DNA of 64,000 bases, from the NCBI RefSeq assembly GCF_024345225.1, contig NZ_BROD01000001.1, positions 2,676,362-2,740,361 on the forward strand, read 5' to 3'. Under the pieces are notes generated by a model. The model saw only the letters and a program-made list of their open reading frames with translations. It had not been told where the DNA came from and ran no database searches. A program made the position numbers and the translations under genes. The stretch comes from Clostridium sp. TW13. Its GTDB lineage: Bacteria > Bacillota > Clostridia > Clostridiales > Clostridiaceae. Numbering within the stretch: the first letter of the stretch is position 1; every line of letters starts with the position of its first letter. Shown here piece after piece: positions 37,084 through 45,507 of the stretch.

Positions 37084-39222
37084 ATGATGCCATATTTTCT
37101 TTTCATTTATGGTGTTATACTTATTTCAATCATTGTAATAGTCTACTTGGTTAAGTACACCTTTTCTAAAGACAAAGGCACTGATAAAATGCAAGAAATC
37201 TCAAACTATATTAAAGAGGGAGCCATGGCTTTTATTAAAAGACAATATAAAACCATAGCTATCTTATCTGTTCTAGCACTAATATTAATCATCCTATGTA
37301 ATTATTTCGGAAATTCATCAAAAACTCCTAGCGAGGCACTTAGTTTAGCTTGTCGTACAGGTGTAGCCTTTATAACAGGTGCATTTTGTTCTGCCTTATC
37401 TGGCTACATTGGTATGTACATGGCAGTTAACTCAAATGTAAGAGCTGCTGCTGGCGCTAAAAAAGGGTTAAATCATGCACTTAAAATTGCTCTTAATGGT
37501 GGCGCTGTTACTGGCCTAGCTGTTACCGCTCTTTCCCTTTTAGGCGTTGCTTCATTATTCTTAATCTATGGAGGATTCTCTGGAAGTGATGCATTAATTA
37601 AAGAAGCACCTTCACTAATTGTAGGTTTTGGATTTGGTGCATCCTTTGTTGCACTTTTTGCTCAACTTGGAGGAGGTATATATACAAAAGCTGCTGACGT
37701 TGGTGCAGACCTTGTTGGTAAAGTTGAAGCTGGAATTCCTGAAGACGATCCTAGAAACCCAGCAGTTATTGCAGACCTTGTTGGTGATAACGTTGGAGAT
37801 TGTGCTGGTAGAGGTGCAGATCTTTTTGAATCTACTGCAGCCGAAAACATAGGTGCTATGATCCTTGGAGTTGCTCTTTATCCAATCTTCGGATGGAAAG
37901 GTATCCTATTCCCTCTTGTAGCTCGTGCCTTTGGTATTTTAGGATCTATAGTGGGTATCTTCTCAGTAAGAGTTAAAGATGATAAAGATGACCCAATGAA
38001 AGCATTAAAAAATGGTTTTGTAATCACATCACTTATAAATCTAATTGCTTTATTCTTTATAGTAAAATATATGTTAAATGGAGTTTTACCTAATAACGGT
38101 GGCAACGTAAATTACTTATATTTATATGGGTGTGCTGTTGCTGGAGTTCTTTTAAGCTATGTATTTGTAATTCTTACTGACTACTACACTTCTATAACTC
38201 ATAAACCGGTAAAAGATATAGCTAAATCCTGTGAAACTGGCGCAGCAACAAACATAATAACTGGCTTATCAGTTGGAATGCAATCCACTGCCTTACCAGT
38301 AATATTCATATCAATTTGTATTTTTGTTGCTTATCAACTAGCTAATTTAGCTCTACCTAATGTTGCTAATGCTGGTCTATACGGTACTGCAATTGCTACA
38401 ATGGGAATGTTATCTACTTGTACCTACATTCTTGCTATGGATACTTTTGGACCAATTACAGACAATGCTGGTGGAATCACTGAAATGTCTGGTGCTCCTG
38501 AGGATATAAGAAATATAACAGATAGATTAGATGCTTGTGGAAATACTACAAAAGCATTAACTAAAGGTTATGCTGTTGGTTCTGCTGCTCTTGCAACTTT
38601 CCTATTATTCTCTGCTTATCTTGATGAAGTTAAGAAACTCCTTGGCAAGCCATTAGATTCTTGGTTCTCTGTTGACATAGGAAAACCAGAAGTATTCATT
38701 GGTGGCTTTATAGGTGCTATGGTAGTATTCTTATTCAGTTCTACTGCAATAAGAGCTGTTGGACGAGCTGCTCAATACGTAATACTTGAAGTTAGACGTC
38801 AATTTAAAGAAATCAAAGGAATCATGGAAGGAACAGCTAAACCTGACTATGCAAACTGCGTTGATATAGTTACAAAGGGAGCTTTAAAGGAAATGATTCT
38901 TCCTGGTATATTAGTAGTATCTGCTCCTATTTTAGTAGGTGTCCTTCTTGGAAAAGAAGCTGCTGGTGCTTTCTTAATGATAACAACTATAGCTGGTGTA
39001 ATCATGGCATTATTCTTAAATAATGGTGGTGGAGCTTGGGATAATGCAAAGAAACTTATAGAATTAGGAGAACATGGTGGTAAAAATTCTGAAGCTCATA
39101 AAGCTAGTGTTGTAGGTGATACTATCGGTGATCCATTTAAAGATACTGCAGGTCCTTCACTTCATGTACTTATCAAGCTTGTAAGTACATTAACCTTAGT
39201 ATTTGTAGCTTTATTCAGATAA
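37084..39222 (+). CDS. hppA: Membrane-bound proton-translocating pyrophosphatase, K+-independent type
   Basis: This is a 712-residue membrane pyrophosphatase with about 16 helices that couples hydrolysis of pyrophosphate to ion pumping. The pyrophosphate-binding motifs are DVGADLVGKVEAGIPEDDPR, DNVGDCAGRGADLFES and the C-terminal VGDTIGDPFKDTAGPSLH. In GNTTKALTKG the lysine K490 stands where K+-dependent enzymes have alanine, so the enzyme should not need potassium; this rule is established for the family. Proton rather than sodium transport is inferred from that class. It is alone, with GGGGA upstream and a terminator at 39240. Confidence 0.95.
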   Translation: MMPYFLFIYGVILISIIVIVYLVKYTFSKDKGTDKMQEISNYIKEGAMAFIKRQYKTIAILSVLALILIILCNYFGNSSKTPSEALSLACRTGVAFITGAFCSALSGYIGMYMAVNSNVRAAAGAKKGLNHALKIALNGGAVTGLAVTALSLLGVASLFLIYGGFSGSDALIKEAPSLIVGFGFGASFVALFAQLGGGIYTKAADVGADLVGKVEAGIPEDDPRNPAVIADLVGDNVGDCAGRGADLFESTAAENIGAMILGVALYPIFGWKGILFPLVARAFGILGSIVGIFSVRVKDDKDDPMKALKNGFVITSLINLIALFFIVKYMLNGVLPNNGGNVNYLYLYGCAVAGVLLSYVFVILTDYYTSITHKPVKDIAKSCETGAATNIITGLSVGMQSTALPVIFISICIFVAYQLANLALPNVANAGLYGTAIATMGMLSTCTYILAMDTFGPITDNAGGITEMSGAPEDIRNITDRLDACGNTTKALTKGYAVGSAALATFLLFSAYLDEVKKLLGKPLDSWFSVDIGKPEVFIGGFIGAMVVFLFSSTAIRAVGRAAQYVILEVRRQFKEIKGIMEGTAKPDYANCVDIVTKGALKEMILPGILVVSAPILVGVLLGKEAAGAFLMITTIAGVIMALFLNNGGGAWDNAKKLIELGEHGGKNSEAHKASVVGDTIGDPFKDTAGPSLHVLIKLVSTLTLVFVALFR

Positions 39223-39239
39223 AACACTATTTAATAACT

Positions 39240-39280
39240 AAGATGACAGTTGCTAATTATATATTTGTAACTGTCATCTT
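39240..39280 (+). terminator. Terminator of hppA
   Basis: The 12-bp stem AAGATGACAGTT/AACTGTCATCTT has a 17-base loop and is followed by TTC and an AT-rich stretch. Confidence 0.8.
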
Positions 39281-39401
39281 TTCATATAAATTTAAAATAA
39301 GTATTCATTCTATAATCTCTCTTTAAAACATTAGTACTATATTATTAATAGATTTTATACTTTAATCTAAAAATTCATTTTATAATTATTATAGTTATCT
39401 A

Positions 39402-39430
39402 TTTACATTTTGCTATTTAAGATGTAAAAT
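39402..39430 (+). promoter_or_regulatory. Promoter of the tRNA-Gly gene
   Basis: -35 TTTACA (39402-39407), 17-bp spacer, -10 TAAAAT (39425-39430), 18 bases before the tRNA. Confidence 0.55.
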
Positions 39431-39448
39431 ATGGGTGTAAACTAAAAT

Positions 39449-39523
39449 GCGGGAGTGACTCAATGGTAGAGTGTCACCTTCCCAAGGTGAAAGTTGCGGG
39501 TTCGAGTCCCGTTTTCCGCTCCA
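39449..39523 (+). tRNA. tRNA-Gly (anticodon CCC)
   Basis: A complete cloverleaf can be drawn. The acceptor GCGGGAG pairs with TTTCCGC, the D stem is ACTC/GAGT, the anticodon stem is TCACC/GGTGA with loop TTCCCAA, and the T stem is GCGGG/CCCGT around TTCGAGT. The anticodon is CCC, which reads GGG. The discriminator is T, and the CCA end is encoded. It has its own promoter and terminator, so it is a single-gene unit. Confidence 0.97.
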
Positions 39524-39524
39524 A

Positions 39525-39558
39525 AAAAGCATTGAAATCTTTTGATTTCAATGCTTTT
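39525..39558 (+). terminator. Terminator of tRNA-Gly
   Basis: The 15-bp stem AAAAGCATTGAAATC/GATTTCAATGCTTTT has a 4-base T loop and lies directly after the CCA end. Confidence 0.9.
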
Positions 39559-39722
39559 TACTTTTCGTGTATATAAAAATTTCAAATAATATTATAGAAC
39601 AATAAGCAATATAGTATATTTAAATCTTTAGTTTATTCATGGGAACATATATATTTCTGTTTAAAAAATAAATTTTTGAAAATACTAAAAGTAATAATTT
39701 ATTATTTAAGGAGCGATATATA

Positions 39723-39932
39723 ATGGCTAGTATAACAGGTACAGTAAAATGGTATAATTCAGAAAAAGGATATGGTTTCATATCTTGCAATAATGGTAAT
39801 GATGTCTTTGTACATCACTCACAAATTAAGTCAAATGGTCCTGAGAAGGATTTAGCTGAAGGTGAAAGTGTCTCTTTTGATGTACAAGATGGTGCAAAAG
39901 GTCCAATGGCAACTAATGTACATAGATTATAA
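39723..39932 (+). CDS. Cold-shock domain RNA chaperone
   Basis: This is a 69-residue cold-shock protein. The RNA-binding motifs RNP1 (KGYGFIS, residues about 15-21) and RNP2 (VFVHHS, about 30-35) are intact, together with the N-terminal [15 protein letters not shown]. It binds single-stranded RNA and DNA and prevents secondary structure. The A/T-rich 160-base upstream region could hold a long cold-shock leader, but I see no clear structure. AAGGAG precedes the ATG. A strong bidirectional terminator follows. Confidence 0.96.
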   Translation: MASITGTVKWYNSEKGYGFISCNNGNDVFVHHSQIKSNGPEKDLAEGESVSFDVQDGAKGPMATNVHRL

Positions 39933-39936
39933 CTAG

Positions 39937-39975
39937 AAAAAGGTTGGAGTTTTCAATTTAAACTCCAACCTTTTT
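39937..39975. terminator. Bidirectional terminator between csp and the membrane protein gene
   Basis: The 16-bp stem AAAAAGGTTGGAGTTT/AAACTCCAACCTTTTT has a 7-base loop and flanking A- and T-runs. Confidence 0.92.
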
Positions 39976-39977
39976 TT

Positions 39978-40580
39978 CTAAGATGTTTTTATTTTACTTC
40001 CTGGTATTCCAACTTCTACACTATAAAGTTTTCCTTTAGTTGAGAAATTATATTGACAATAATAATCTCCATCTTCTACCCTTATCTTTTTAGAATCTTC
40101 TTCTGTTATTTTTTGAGTTAACTTTGCTTTAATTTGATCCTTAGTCATACCTTTAGGATTAAATCCATTTATTATAGCATCTTCATATGTACTAATAGTT
40201 TTACCCATTATAAATTCTCCACCATAAAAGAACTCCATAGATATAATCTTACAAGTTTTTATATCTTCTGATGACCCTGAATGATTTGCAACAGCAAAAT
40301 CTGCATACTTTTGATGTTCCTTTATAAAACAACCTACTTCTGATGTATAACTCTTAGCCTCTACAGTATCCTTTAATTCATATAAAGAGCCATTTCCTAA
40401 TGTATAGCCCTTGTCCACTAATTCTTGAACCTTTGTATCATTTACTTTTACTTCTACTCCATTCATTTGAATACTGACCGGCTTGCCTGAATTGGTAACG
40501 CGAAAATATGCTCTAGCAAATACTATAGCTCCTAAAATAATTATCCCTAATACTGTTCTTATAACTTTTGACTTTCTCAT
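39978..40580 (-). CDS. Membrane-anchored protein of unknown function
   Basis: This is a 200-residue protein with one N-terminal helix (VIRTVLGIIILGAIVFARA, about 6-24) and an extracellular domain of about 175 residues. I do not recognise a family. The domain has two or three cysteines (VGCFIKEH, DIKTCKII, DYYCQYNF) that could form a disulfide, and a segment with repeated Tyr/Phe and Lys. The ATG at 40580 follows GGGGGA; the frame to 40592 would start before that site. It is monocistronic and convergent with csp. Confidence 0.65.
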   Translation of the reverse strand: MRKSKVIRTVLGIIILGAIVFARAYFRVTNSGKPVSIQMNGVEVKVNDTKVQELVDKGYTLGNGSLYELKDTVEAKSYTSEVGCFIKEHQKYADFAVANHSGSSEDIKTCKIISMEFFYGGEFIMGKTISTYEDAIINGFNPKGMTKDQIKAKLTQKITEEDSKKIRVEDGDYYCQYNFSTKGKLYSVEVGIPGSKIKTS

Positions 40581-40697
40581 TGAATCCCCCATTTTTCTAC
40601 TAAAATTTATCTTTCTATATGATTATATATCAATTATGGATAAAAATTCAACATTTTTACGCTTTTTTCTTGAATTATATAAAAAATTACATTAAAC

Positions 40698-40725
40698 ATT
40701 GACACTTACATTTAAAATGCTATGA
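40698..40725 (+). promoter_or_regulatory. Promoter of ilvA
   Basis: -35 TTGACA (40698-40703), a 16-bp spacer and -10 TATGAT (40720-40725), about 105 bases before the start. Confidence 0.7.
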
Positions 40726-40767
40726 TAAAATAAGTAAAACTGTTATATATGTTATATATGTTATTTA

Positions 40768-40803
40768 GGTATCTGAAAATAAATAGCAAGCTCTTTCAGA
40801 TGC
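40768..40803 (+). repeat. Dispersed repeat copy C, short form, ahead of ilvA
   Basis: This is a 36-bp element with inverted ends GGTATCTGAAA/TTTCAGATGC and the core AAAATAAATAGCAAG. It lies in the ilvA leader between promoter and ribosome site. It looks like copy D with the middle deleted. Confidence 0.65.
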
Positions 40804-40829
40804 TTTGTGTAAAAAGGGGATATTTATAA

Positions 40830-42059
40830 ATGATTACACTAGAAAAATTTGAAGAAGCCTATGAGGCAGTACAAAAAGTAATATTAAAAACAAAATTAGT
40901 TTACAGCGATTATTATTCAGAGATATCTGGTAATAAGGTCTATTTAAAACCTGAAAATATGCAAAAAACTGGGGCTTATAAAATTAGAGGTGCTTATTAT
41001 AAAATAAGTACACTTTCTGAAGAAGAAAGAAAAAGAGGGCTAATAACAGCTTCTGCTGGTAACCATGCACAAGGAGTTGCCTATGCAGCTAAACTTTATG
41101 GTGCAAAAGCAGTAATAGTTATGCCTACTACAACTCCACTAATAAAAATCAATAGAACTAAATCTTATGGTGCTGAAGTTATTTTATATGGTGATGTCTA
41201 TGATGAGTCTTGTAATTATGCTTTAAAACTAGCTGAAGAAAAAGGCTATACCTTTATTCACCCTTTTGATGATTTAGATGTAGCAACTGGACAGGGATCA
41301 ATTGCCATGGAAATCATAAAAGAACTTCCTACTGTTGATATCATTCTAGTACCTATTGGTGGAGGTGGTCTCGCTACAGGTGTTTCTACGTTAGCTAAAT
41401 TACTTAATCCTAATATTAAGGTAATAGGGGTGGAACCTGAAGGTGCAAACTGTATGCAAGAGTCCTTAAAGCAAGGCCATGTAGTTACCTTACCTAAAGT
41501 TAATACTATAGCTGACGGTACAGCTGTAAAAACACCAGGATCAAAAATTTTTCCTTATATTCAAAATAATATTGATGAGATAATCACTGTTAGCGATGGT
41601 GAATTAATCATTGATTTCTTAGATCTATTAGAAAATCATAAAATGTTGGCTGAAAATTCAGGCTTATTAACCATTTCCGCCTTAAAACACTTAAATGTTA
41701 AAGATAAAAAAGTTGTTTCTATTATAAGTGGTGGTAATATGGATGTAATAACTTTTGCGTCTCTAGTACAACATGGCCTAATACAAAGAGAACGTATTTG
41801 TACTATATCATTACTACTTCCAGATAAACCTGGTGAGTTAGCTAACTTATGTGAAGTAATTGCAAAAGCTCAAGGAAATATTATTAAACTTGATCATAAT
41901 CAATTTGTTAACTTCAACCGTACAAGCGGTGTTGAAATTGATATTACCATGGAGACCTTCGGTAGTGAACATAAAGAGCAAATTGTAAACCTGCTTAAAG
42001 ACAGTGGTTATAATCCAACAGTAGTCAAACCAAAAATGGTTTATCAATACGGCATCTAA
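40830..42059 (+). CDS. ilvA: Threonine ammonia-lyase (threonine dehydratase) with ACT domain
   Basis: This is a 409-residue PLP enzyme that deaminates threonine to 2-oxobutanoate. The PLP lysine is K51 in TGAYKIRGA, the phosphate-binding loop is GGGGLATG, and the C-terminal ~80 residues (ISLLLPDKPGEL onward) form one ACT domain for allosteric control. The length and domain pattern match the clostridial TdcB/IlvA form. The stop codon TAA overlaps the first bases of repeat copy D, so the last residues YGI come from the repeat (GGC-ATC-TAA). ridA follows 81 bases later, probably in the same transcript. Confidence 0.92.
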   Translation: MITLEKFEEAYEAVQKVILKTKLVYSDYYSEISGNKVYLKPENMQKTGAYKIRGAYYKISTLSEEERKRGLITASAGNHAQGVAYAAKLYGAKAVIVMPTTTPLIKINRTKSYGAEVILYGDVYDESCNYALKLAEEKGYTFIHPFDDLDVATGQGSIAMEIIKELPTVDIILVPIGGGGLATGVSTLAKLLNPNIKVIGVEPEGANCMQESLKQGHVVTLPKVNTIADGTAVKTPGSKIFPYIQNNIDEIITVSDGELIIDFLDLLENHKMLAENSGLLTISALKHLNVKDKKVVSIISGGNMDVITFASLVQHGLIQRERICTISLLLPDKPGELANLCEVIAKAQGNIIKLDHNQFVNFNRTSGVEIDITMETFGSEHKEQIVNLLKDSGYNPTVVKPKMVYQYGI

Positions 42060-42115
42060 AAATAAATATTAAGTTCAAATAGACTAGCATATAAACCTAT
42101 GTACTTTCAGATGCC
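42051..42115 (+). repeat. Dispersed repeat copy D, full form, overlapping the ilvA stop
   Basis: This 65-bp element has perfect 7-bp ends GGCATCT/AGATGCC and the core AAAATAAATATTAAGTTCAA. It provides the last two codons and the TAA of ilvA and fills most of the gap to ridA. It is related to copies A, B and C. Confidence 0.7.
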
Positions 42116-42140
42116 TAATATATATATGGAGGGATTTCTC

Positions 42141-42521
42141 ATGCAAAAACAAATAGTATCTACTGAAAAAGCACCTAAAGCAATAGGTCCTTATTCACAA
42201 GCACAAATAGTTGGAGATTTAATATTCACTTCTGGACAAATTCCTTTAAATCCTGCAACAGGGGTATTATGTACAGAAATAAAAGAGGCTACAAAACAAT
42301 CTTTAGAAAATGTAAAAGCAATTTTAGAAGCAGCAGGAACTTCCTTGGACAATGTTATCAAGACTGTCGTCTTTATCAAAAACATGGATGACTTTGCCTT
42401 AGTAAATGAAGTTTACGGAACTTACTTCAAAACCGATGCTCCAGCAAGAAGCTGCGTTCAAGTAGCTAAGTTACCTATGGATGCATTAATTGAAATTGAA
42501 GCAATTGCAACCATAAAATAA
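42141..42521 (+). CDS. ridA: RidA family enamine/imine deaminase
   Basis: This is a 126-residue RidA (YjgF/YER057c/UK114) protein. The motifs IGPYSQA near 15-21, SGQIPLNP near 35-42 and the C-terminal PARSCVQVAKLPMDALIEIEAIA, which supplies the catalytic arginine, are intact. RidA hydrolyses the reactive enamines that threonine dehydratase releases, so its place directly after ilvA makes functional sense. The ATG at 42141 follows GGAGGG by 8 bases; upstream in-frame codons lie in repeat copy D. Confidence 0.95.
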   Translation: MQKQIVSTEKAPKAIGPYSQAQIVGDLIFTSGQIPLNPATGVLCTEIKEATKQSLENVKAILEAAGTSLDNVIKTVVFIKNMDDFALVNEVYGTYFKTDAPARSCVQVAKLPMDALIEIEAIATIK

Positions 42522-42528
42522 ATAAAAG

Positions 42529-42573
42529 TACCTTATAAGCTAGACGTTTTATACTGTCTGCTCTATAAGGTAC
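42529..42573 (+). terminator. Terminator of the ilvA-ridA unit
   Basis: The 10-bp stem GTACCTTATA/TATAAGGTAC, extended by AGC-AGAC/GTCT-GCT, is followed by ATTTTATTTTT. Confidence 0.85.
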
Positions 42574-42615
42574 ATTTTATTTTTACTTTCTATATAATAT
42601 CATCTATCATATATG

Positions 42616-43086
42616 CTAAATTTCAGATATTTTTTTCAAATGTCTTTCAGAAATCTCTTTTACTTTATCTACACGTAAAGTATATTTTGGCATATCAGAA
42701 AGATACTCTGTAGTCATCCAAGCTTTTACTACTTCAAGCGCTATTGCAGATCCTATTATCTTTCCACCTATACAAAGAACGTTAGTGTTAGAATGTGAAC
42801 GGGCTAACTGTGCACAAAACGGATCTTGACAAACAGCTGCATATAATCCATGTATTTTGTTTGCAATCATAGCACTGCCATATCCAACTCCATCAACAAA
42901 TATGCCTCTTTCTGCCTTTCCTTCAGCTACAGCTAAAGAGGCAGGATATATATAATCTGGTAAATCACAAGATTCCTCAGAATTTGTACCGAAGTCTAAT
43001 ACTTCGTGTCCTTGTTCTTCTAAATATGCCTTTATTTCATTTTTCAAAGAAAATCCAGCATGATCACTTGCCATAGCAATTTTCAT
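42616..43086 (-). CDS. RpiB/LacA/LacB family sugar-phosphate isomerase
   Basis: This is a 156-residue isomerase-like protein. It has the family start MKIAMASDHAGFSLKNEI, the phosphate-binding ARSHSNTNVLCIGG with the conserved histidine, and the anion-hole loop. In ribose-5-phosphate isomerase B the catalytic base is Cys65 in CGTG; here the position is Asp65 (GIFVDGVGYGSAMIANK). The enzyme is therefore probably not RpiB and may act on another sugar phosphate, such as an erythrulose or lyxose type, or use another base. GGAGG precedes the ATG. No sugar kinase or transporter is next to it. Confidence 0.8.
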   Translation of the reverse strand: MKIAMASDHAGFSLKNEIKAYLEEQGHEVLDFGTNSEESCDLPDYIYPASLAVAEGKAERGIFVDGVGYGSAMIANKIHGLYAAVCQDPFCAQLARSHSNTNVLCIGGKIIGSAIALEVVKAWMTTEYLSDMPKYTLRVDKVKEISERHLKKISEI

Positions 43087-43206
43087 CCTTTTGTACCTCC
43101 ATTTGAATGTATATTCTGCAATTAATTTTCTACATTTAATACTTAACTATCTTCTTAAAATGTCGACTGATTAAATGCACTTTTATTATTGCAACATATA
43201 CATAAC

Positions 43207-44208
43207 TTAATTTTTCATTTCTTCAATTAATAAGCTTAATTGCTCTTGAAAATTCACAAGATCCTCCATAATAATTCCTTTGTTAGTTATTTGACTATTC
43301 AAATCTTTTATAGCATCTGTAACTCTATCATAATATTTGTTTGAATCAGTTATATTATTACTTATATTTTTTATTTCTAAATTAGCATTATCTACAACAT
43401 TAGAAATTCTTTGGTTTATATCTGTCACTCCATTGATTGATTTATTGACTTCTTCAAATATTTTCTCTGTATTATTTACATTTTTATAACTTTCCTCTAG
43501 AGAACTTTTTGAATTATTTAAAGATTTATTTAACTTATCAGTATCACTTTCAACGTTAGACATACTATCATTTATTCCACTTACAAGTTCTTTAATCTTT
43601 TCTGATAGATCCTTTACTTCATTTGCTACAACAGAAAACCCTCTCCCATGCTCCCCTGCTCTAGCCGCCTCTATTGATGCATTTAATGCCAATAGATTAG
43701 TCTGATCAGCAATTTCAACAATATTATCATTATAATTTTTTATCATTACATAAGATTCCTTGAATTGCTCAAATGTGCTTTGAATAATTTCAAAACTTTC
43801 TTCAACTGATTTAGAACTATTTTTCAATTCAATTATTCTGTCATGTGATTCTTCTATAGAATTTAGTATACTATCCAAAGTGCTTTTAAATTCATCTGAA
43901 ACATTTTTTATTTCATCAAAATTCTTGCTAAAATTAACTATAGATGAATCAATTTCTTCTGCCTTACTTCTTACCTCAATAAAAGATTCCTCTATTCTCT
44001 TAACTTCATTTGTTGTATCACTTTCTTCTTTTACTAAATCGCCAGTTCTTGAACTTAAATAATTTACTGAATATTCAACCGGATAAAGTTTATCATTTAA
44101 TTCAATTGCTTCCTTAGGTTTAACTTCAGACACACTAATATTTTTCTTAGATTCATCATTACTTATGTTTTTATTTGATTTATTTTTCTTTTTAAATGAA
44201 AACAACAT
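43207..44208 (-). CDS. Soluble methyl-accepting chemotaxis protein (partner of FIST protein)
   Basis: This is a 333-residue chemoreceptor-type protein with no membrane segment. After a Lys/Asn/Ser-rich N-terminus, the rest is a long coiled coil with the receptor hairpin tip, [38 protein letters not shown], at about 175-212. It lacks HAMP and sensor domains, so it must take its signal from another protein. Its start (ATG 44208, after AAGGAG) lies 14 bases after the stop of the FIST gene, which strongly suggests that the FIST protein is its sensor. Confidence 0.85.
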   Translation of the reverse strand: MLFSFKKKNKSNKNISNDESKKNISVSEVKPKEAIELNDKLYPVEYSVNYLSSRTGDLVKEESDTTNEVKRIEESFIEVRSKAEEIDSSIVNFSKNFDEIKNVSDEFKSTLDSILNSIEESHDRIIELKNSSKSVEESFEIIQSTFEQFKESYVMIKNYNDNIVEIADQTNLLALNASIEAARAGEHGRGFSVVANEVKDLSEKIKELVSGINDSMSNVESDTDKLNKSLNNSKSSLEESYKNVNNTEKIFEEVNKSINGVTDINQRISNVVDNANLEIKNISNNITDSNKYYDRVTDAIKDLNSQITNKGIIMEDLVNFQEQLSLLIEEMKN

Positions 44209-44221
44209 TTTATATACTCCT

Positions 44222-45304
44222 TTACTCAAAAACAACGCATACCATTGTTTGATTTATGTGTTGATTTATGTATTGCTCACCTTCCCCAATGACACCTACA
44301 TGACTATTGCAGAAATTCATGATTTCAGCATATTCCTTAGTAAAATTTCTACTTTCAAATAAATTAAATCTTAATATACAATTTATAGAAAAAATAGATG
44401 ATACTTTTGTAAATTCACTTTTTATTTTATCAACTGTTTTATGTATTACTTCACTGTAATCATCTAAATCCAATATATGTAAAACATCATTTTGATTTAT
44501 TCTCTTATAACACGTTAGACTTCCATCCTCACCACATTGAATAGCAGTTATAAATGTTTCTTTTCCAATCACCTTTCCTAACGGATTTGTTAATACACGA
44601 TTTTGTATTTCATTTTTTGTTATTCCTAGGTTTTCGCAATAAATTTGTTCTGCAGCTTTTCCATCTATCTGCACAATTTTACGATTATCTCTATCCACCT
44701 TATTAGCAATTAAATTATGGTCTCTATCTTTATAAATATTTTCTTTATAAACTTTCACTTTTCCACTTTTATTTTTTATTAAAATATATACACAAGCATC
44801 TGTATATACTTGTCCATTTAGTGATATATACCTTTTTCCTTTATCTCCAGTAAGAGCAGTGCCTCCAACTAAAGGAATATTATTTTTACTTGTTAGTGAA
44901 CTAATTGTTGATACTAGTTTTTCTTCTCCACCTGTACAGAACTCTAAACATACTGTATCTTCTTTTCCTGGCTTTATATTGTTTATACTGTTTTCTAAAT
45001 TTTTTATATGTTTTATTGGGAATGTTGTTACATTATCTAATATTCCAACTTCAATTTCCACATCTTCTTCTATTGCCCATATGATAATATTATCTTTAAT
45101 AACATCTCTAAGAGCAAAACCATAAGTTGAAACTCCTACAACAATAACATCTCTATAAATTTCATTAACAATTCTAGTTGCTTCTTCAAACATACTATCT
45201 AAAGCAAAAATAAAAATTGCCTTTGGATTATTAATTTCCTTCATTGCTTCATTTACAGCTAATTTTACATCCTGACTTTTACCAAAACCTATATGACTTT
45301 TCAT
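44222..45304 (-). CDS. FIST domain signal-sensing protein
   Basis: This is a 360-residue cytoplasmic FIST protein (F-box and intracellular signal transduction domain). The FIST_N part (about 1-190) includes [29 protein letters not shown] and [19 protein letters not shown]; the FIST_C part (about 210-350) includes [13 protein letters not shown] and [23 protein letters not shown] domains are thought to bind small ligands such as amino acids and are usually linked to chemoreceptors, cyclases or kinases, as here. AAGGAGG precedes the ATG. It is the first gene of a two-gene operon with the soluble receptor. Confidence 0.88.
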   Translation of the reverse strand: MKSHIGFGKSQDVKLAVNEAMKEINNPKAIFIFALDSMFEEATRIVNEIYRDVIVVGVSTYGFALRDVIKDNIIIWAIEEDVEIEVGILDNVTTFPIKHIKNLENSINNIKPGKEDTVCLEFCTGGEEKLVSTISSLTSKNNIPLVGGTALTGDKGKRYISLNGQVYTDACVYILIKNKSGKVKVYKENIYKDRDHNLIANKVDRDNRKIVQIDGKAAEQIYCENLGITKNEIQNRVLTNPLGKVIGKETFITAIQCGEDGSLTCYKRINQNDVLHILDLDDYSEVIHKTVDKIKSEFTKVSSIFSINCILRFNLFESRNFTKEYAEIMNFCNSHVGVIGEGEQYINQHINQTMVCVVFE

Positions 45305-45446
45305 AAAAACCTCCTTAAAGCTTATAAAATATAATCTATACGCTTTGTTATTTTTTTAACATTAATCCATGAAACTTATCATTAACTCATATTGTCGTAT
45401 AAAGTAAAAAAAACTTTAAAATTATGATTCATCTAAAATTCATAGT

Positions 45447-45476
45447 AAAAAGCCATAATTAAAATTATGGCTTTTT
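45447..45476 (-). terminator. Terminator of the six-helix chemoreceptor gene
   Basis: On the minus strand the stem AAAAAGCCATAAT/ATTATGGCTTTT has a short AT loop and is flanked by A/T runs, about 30 bases after the stop of the gene at 45508. Confidence 0.8.
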
Positions 45477-45507
45477 ATCAAAATCATCTAAATCTGAACC
45501 CTTAGAA

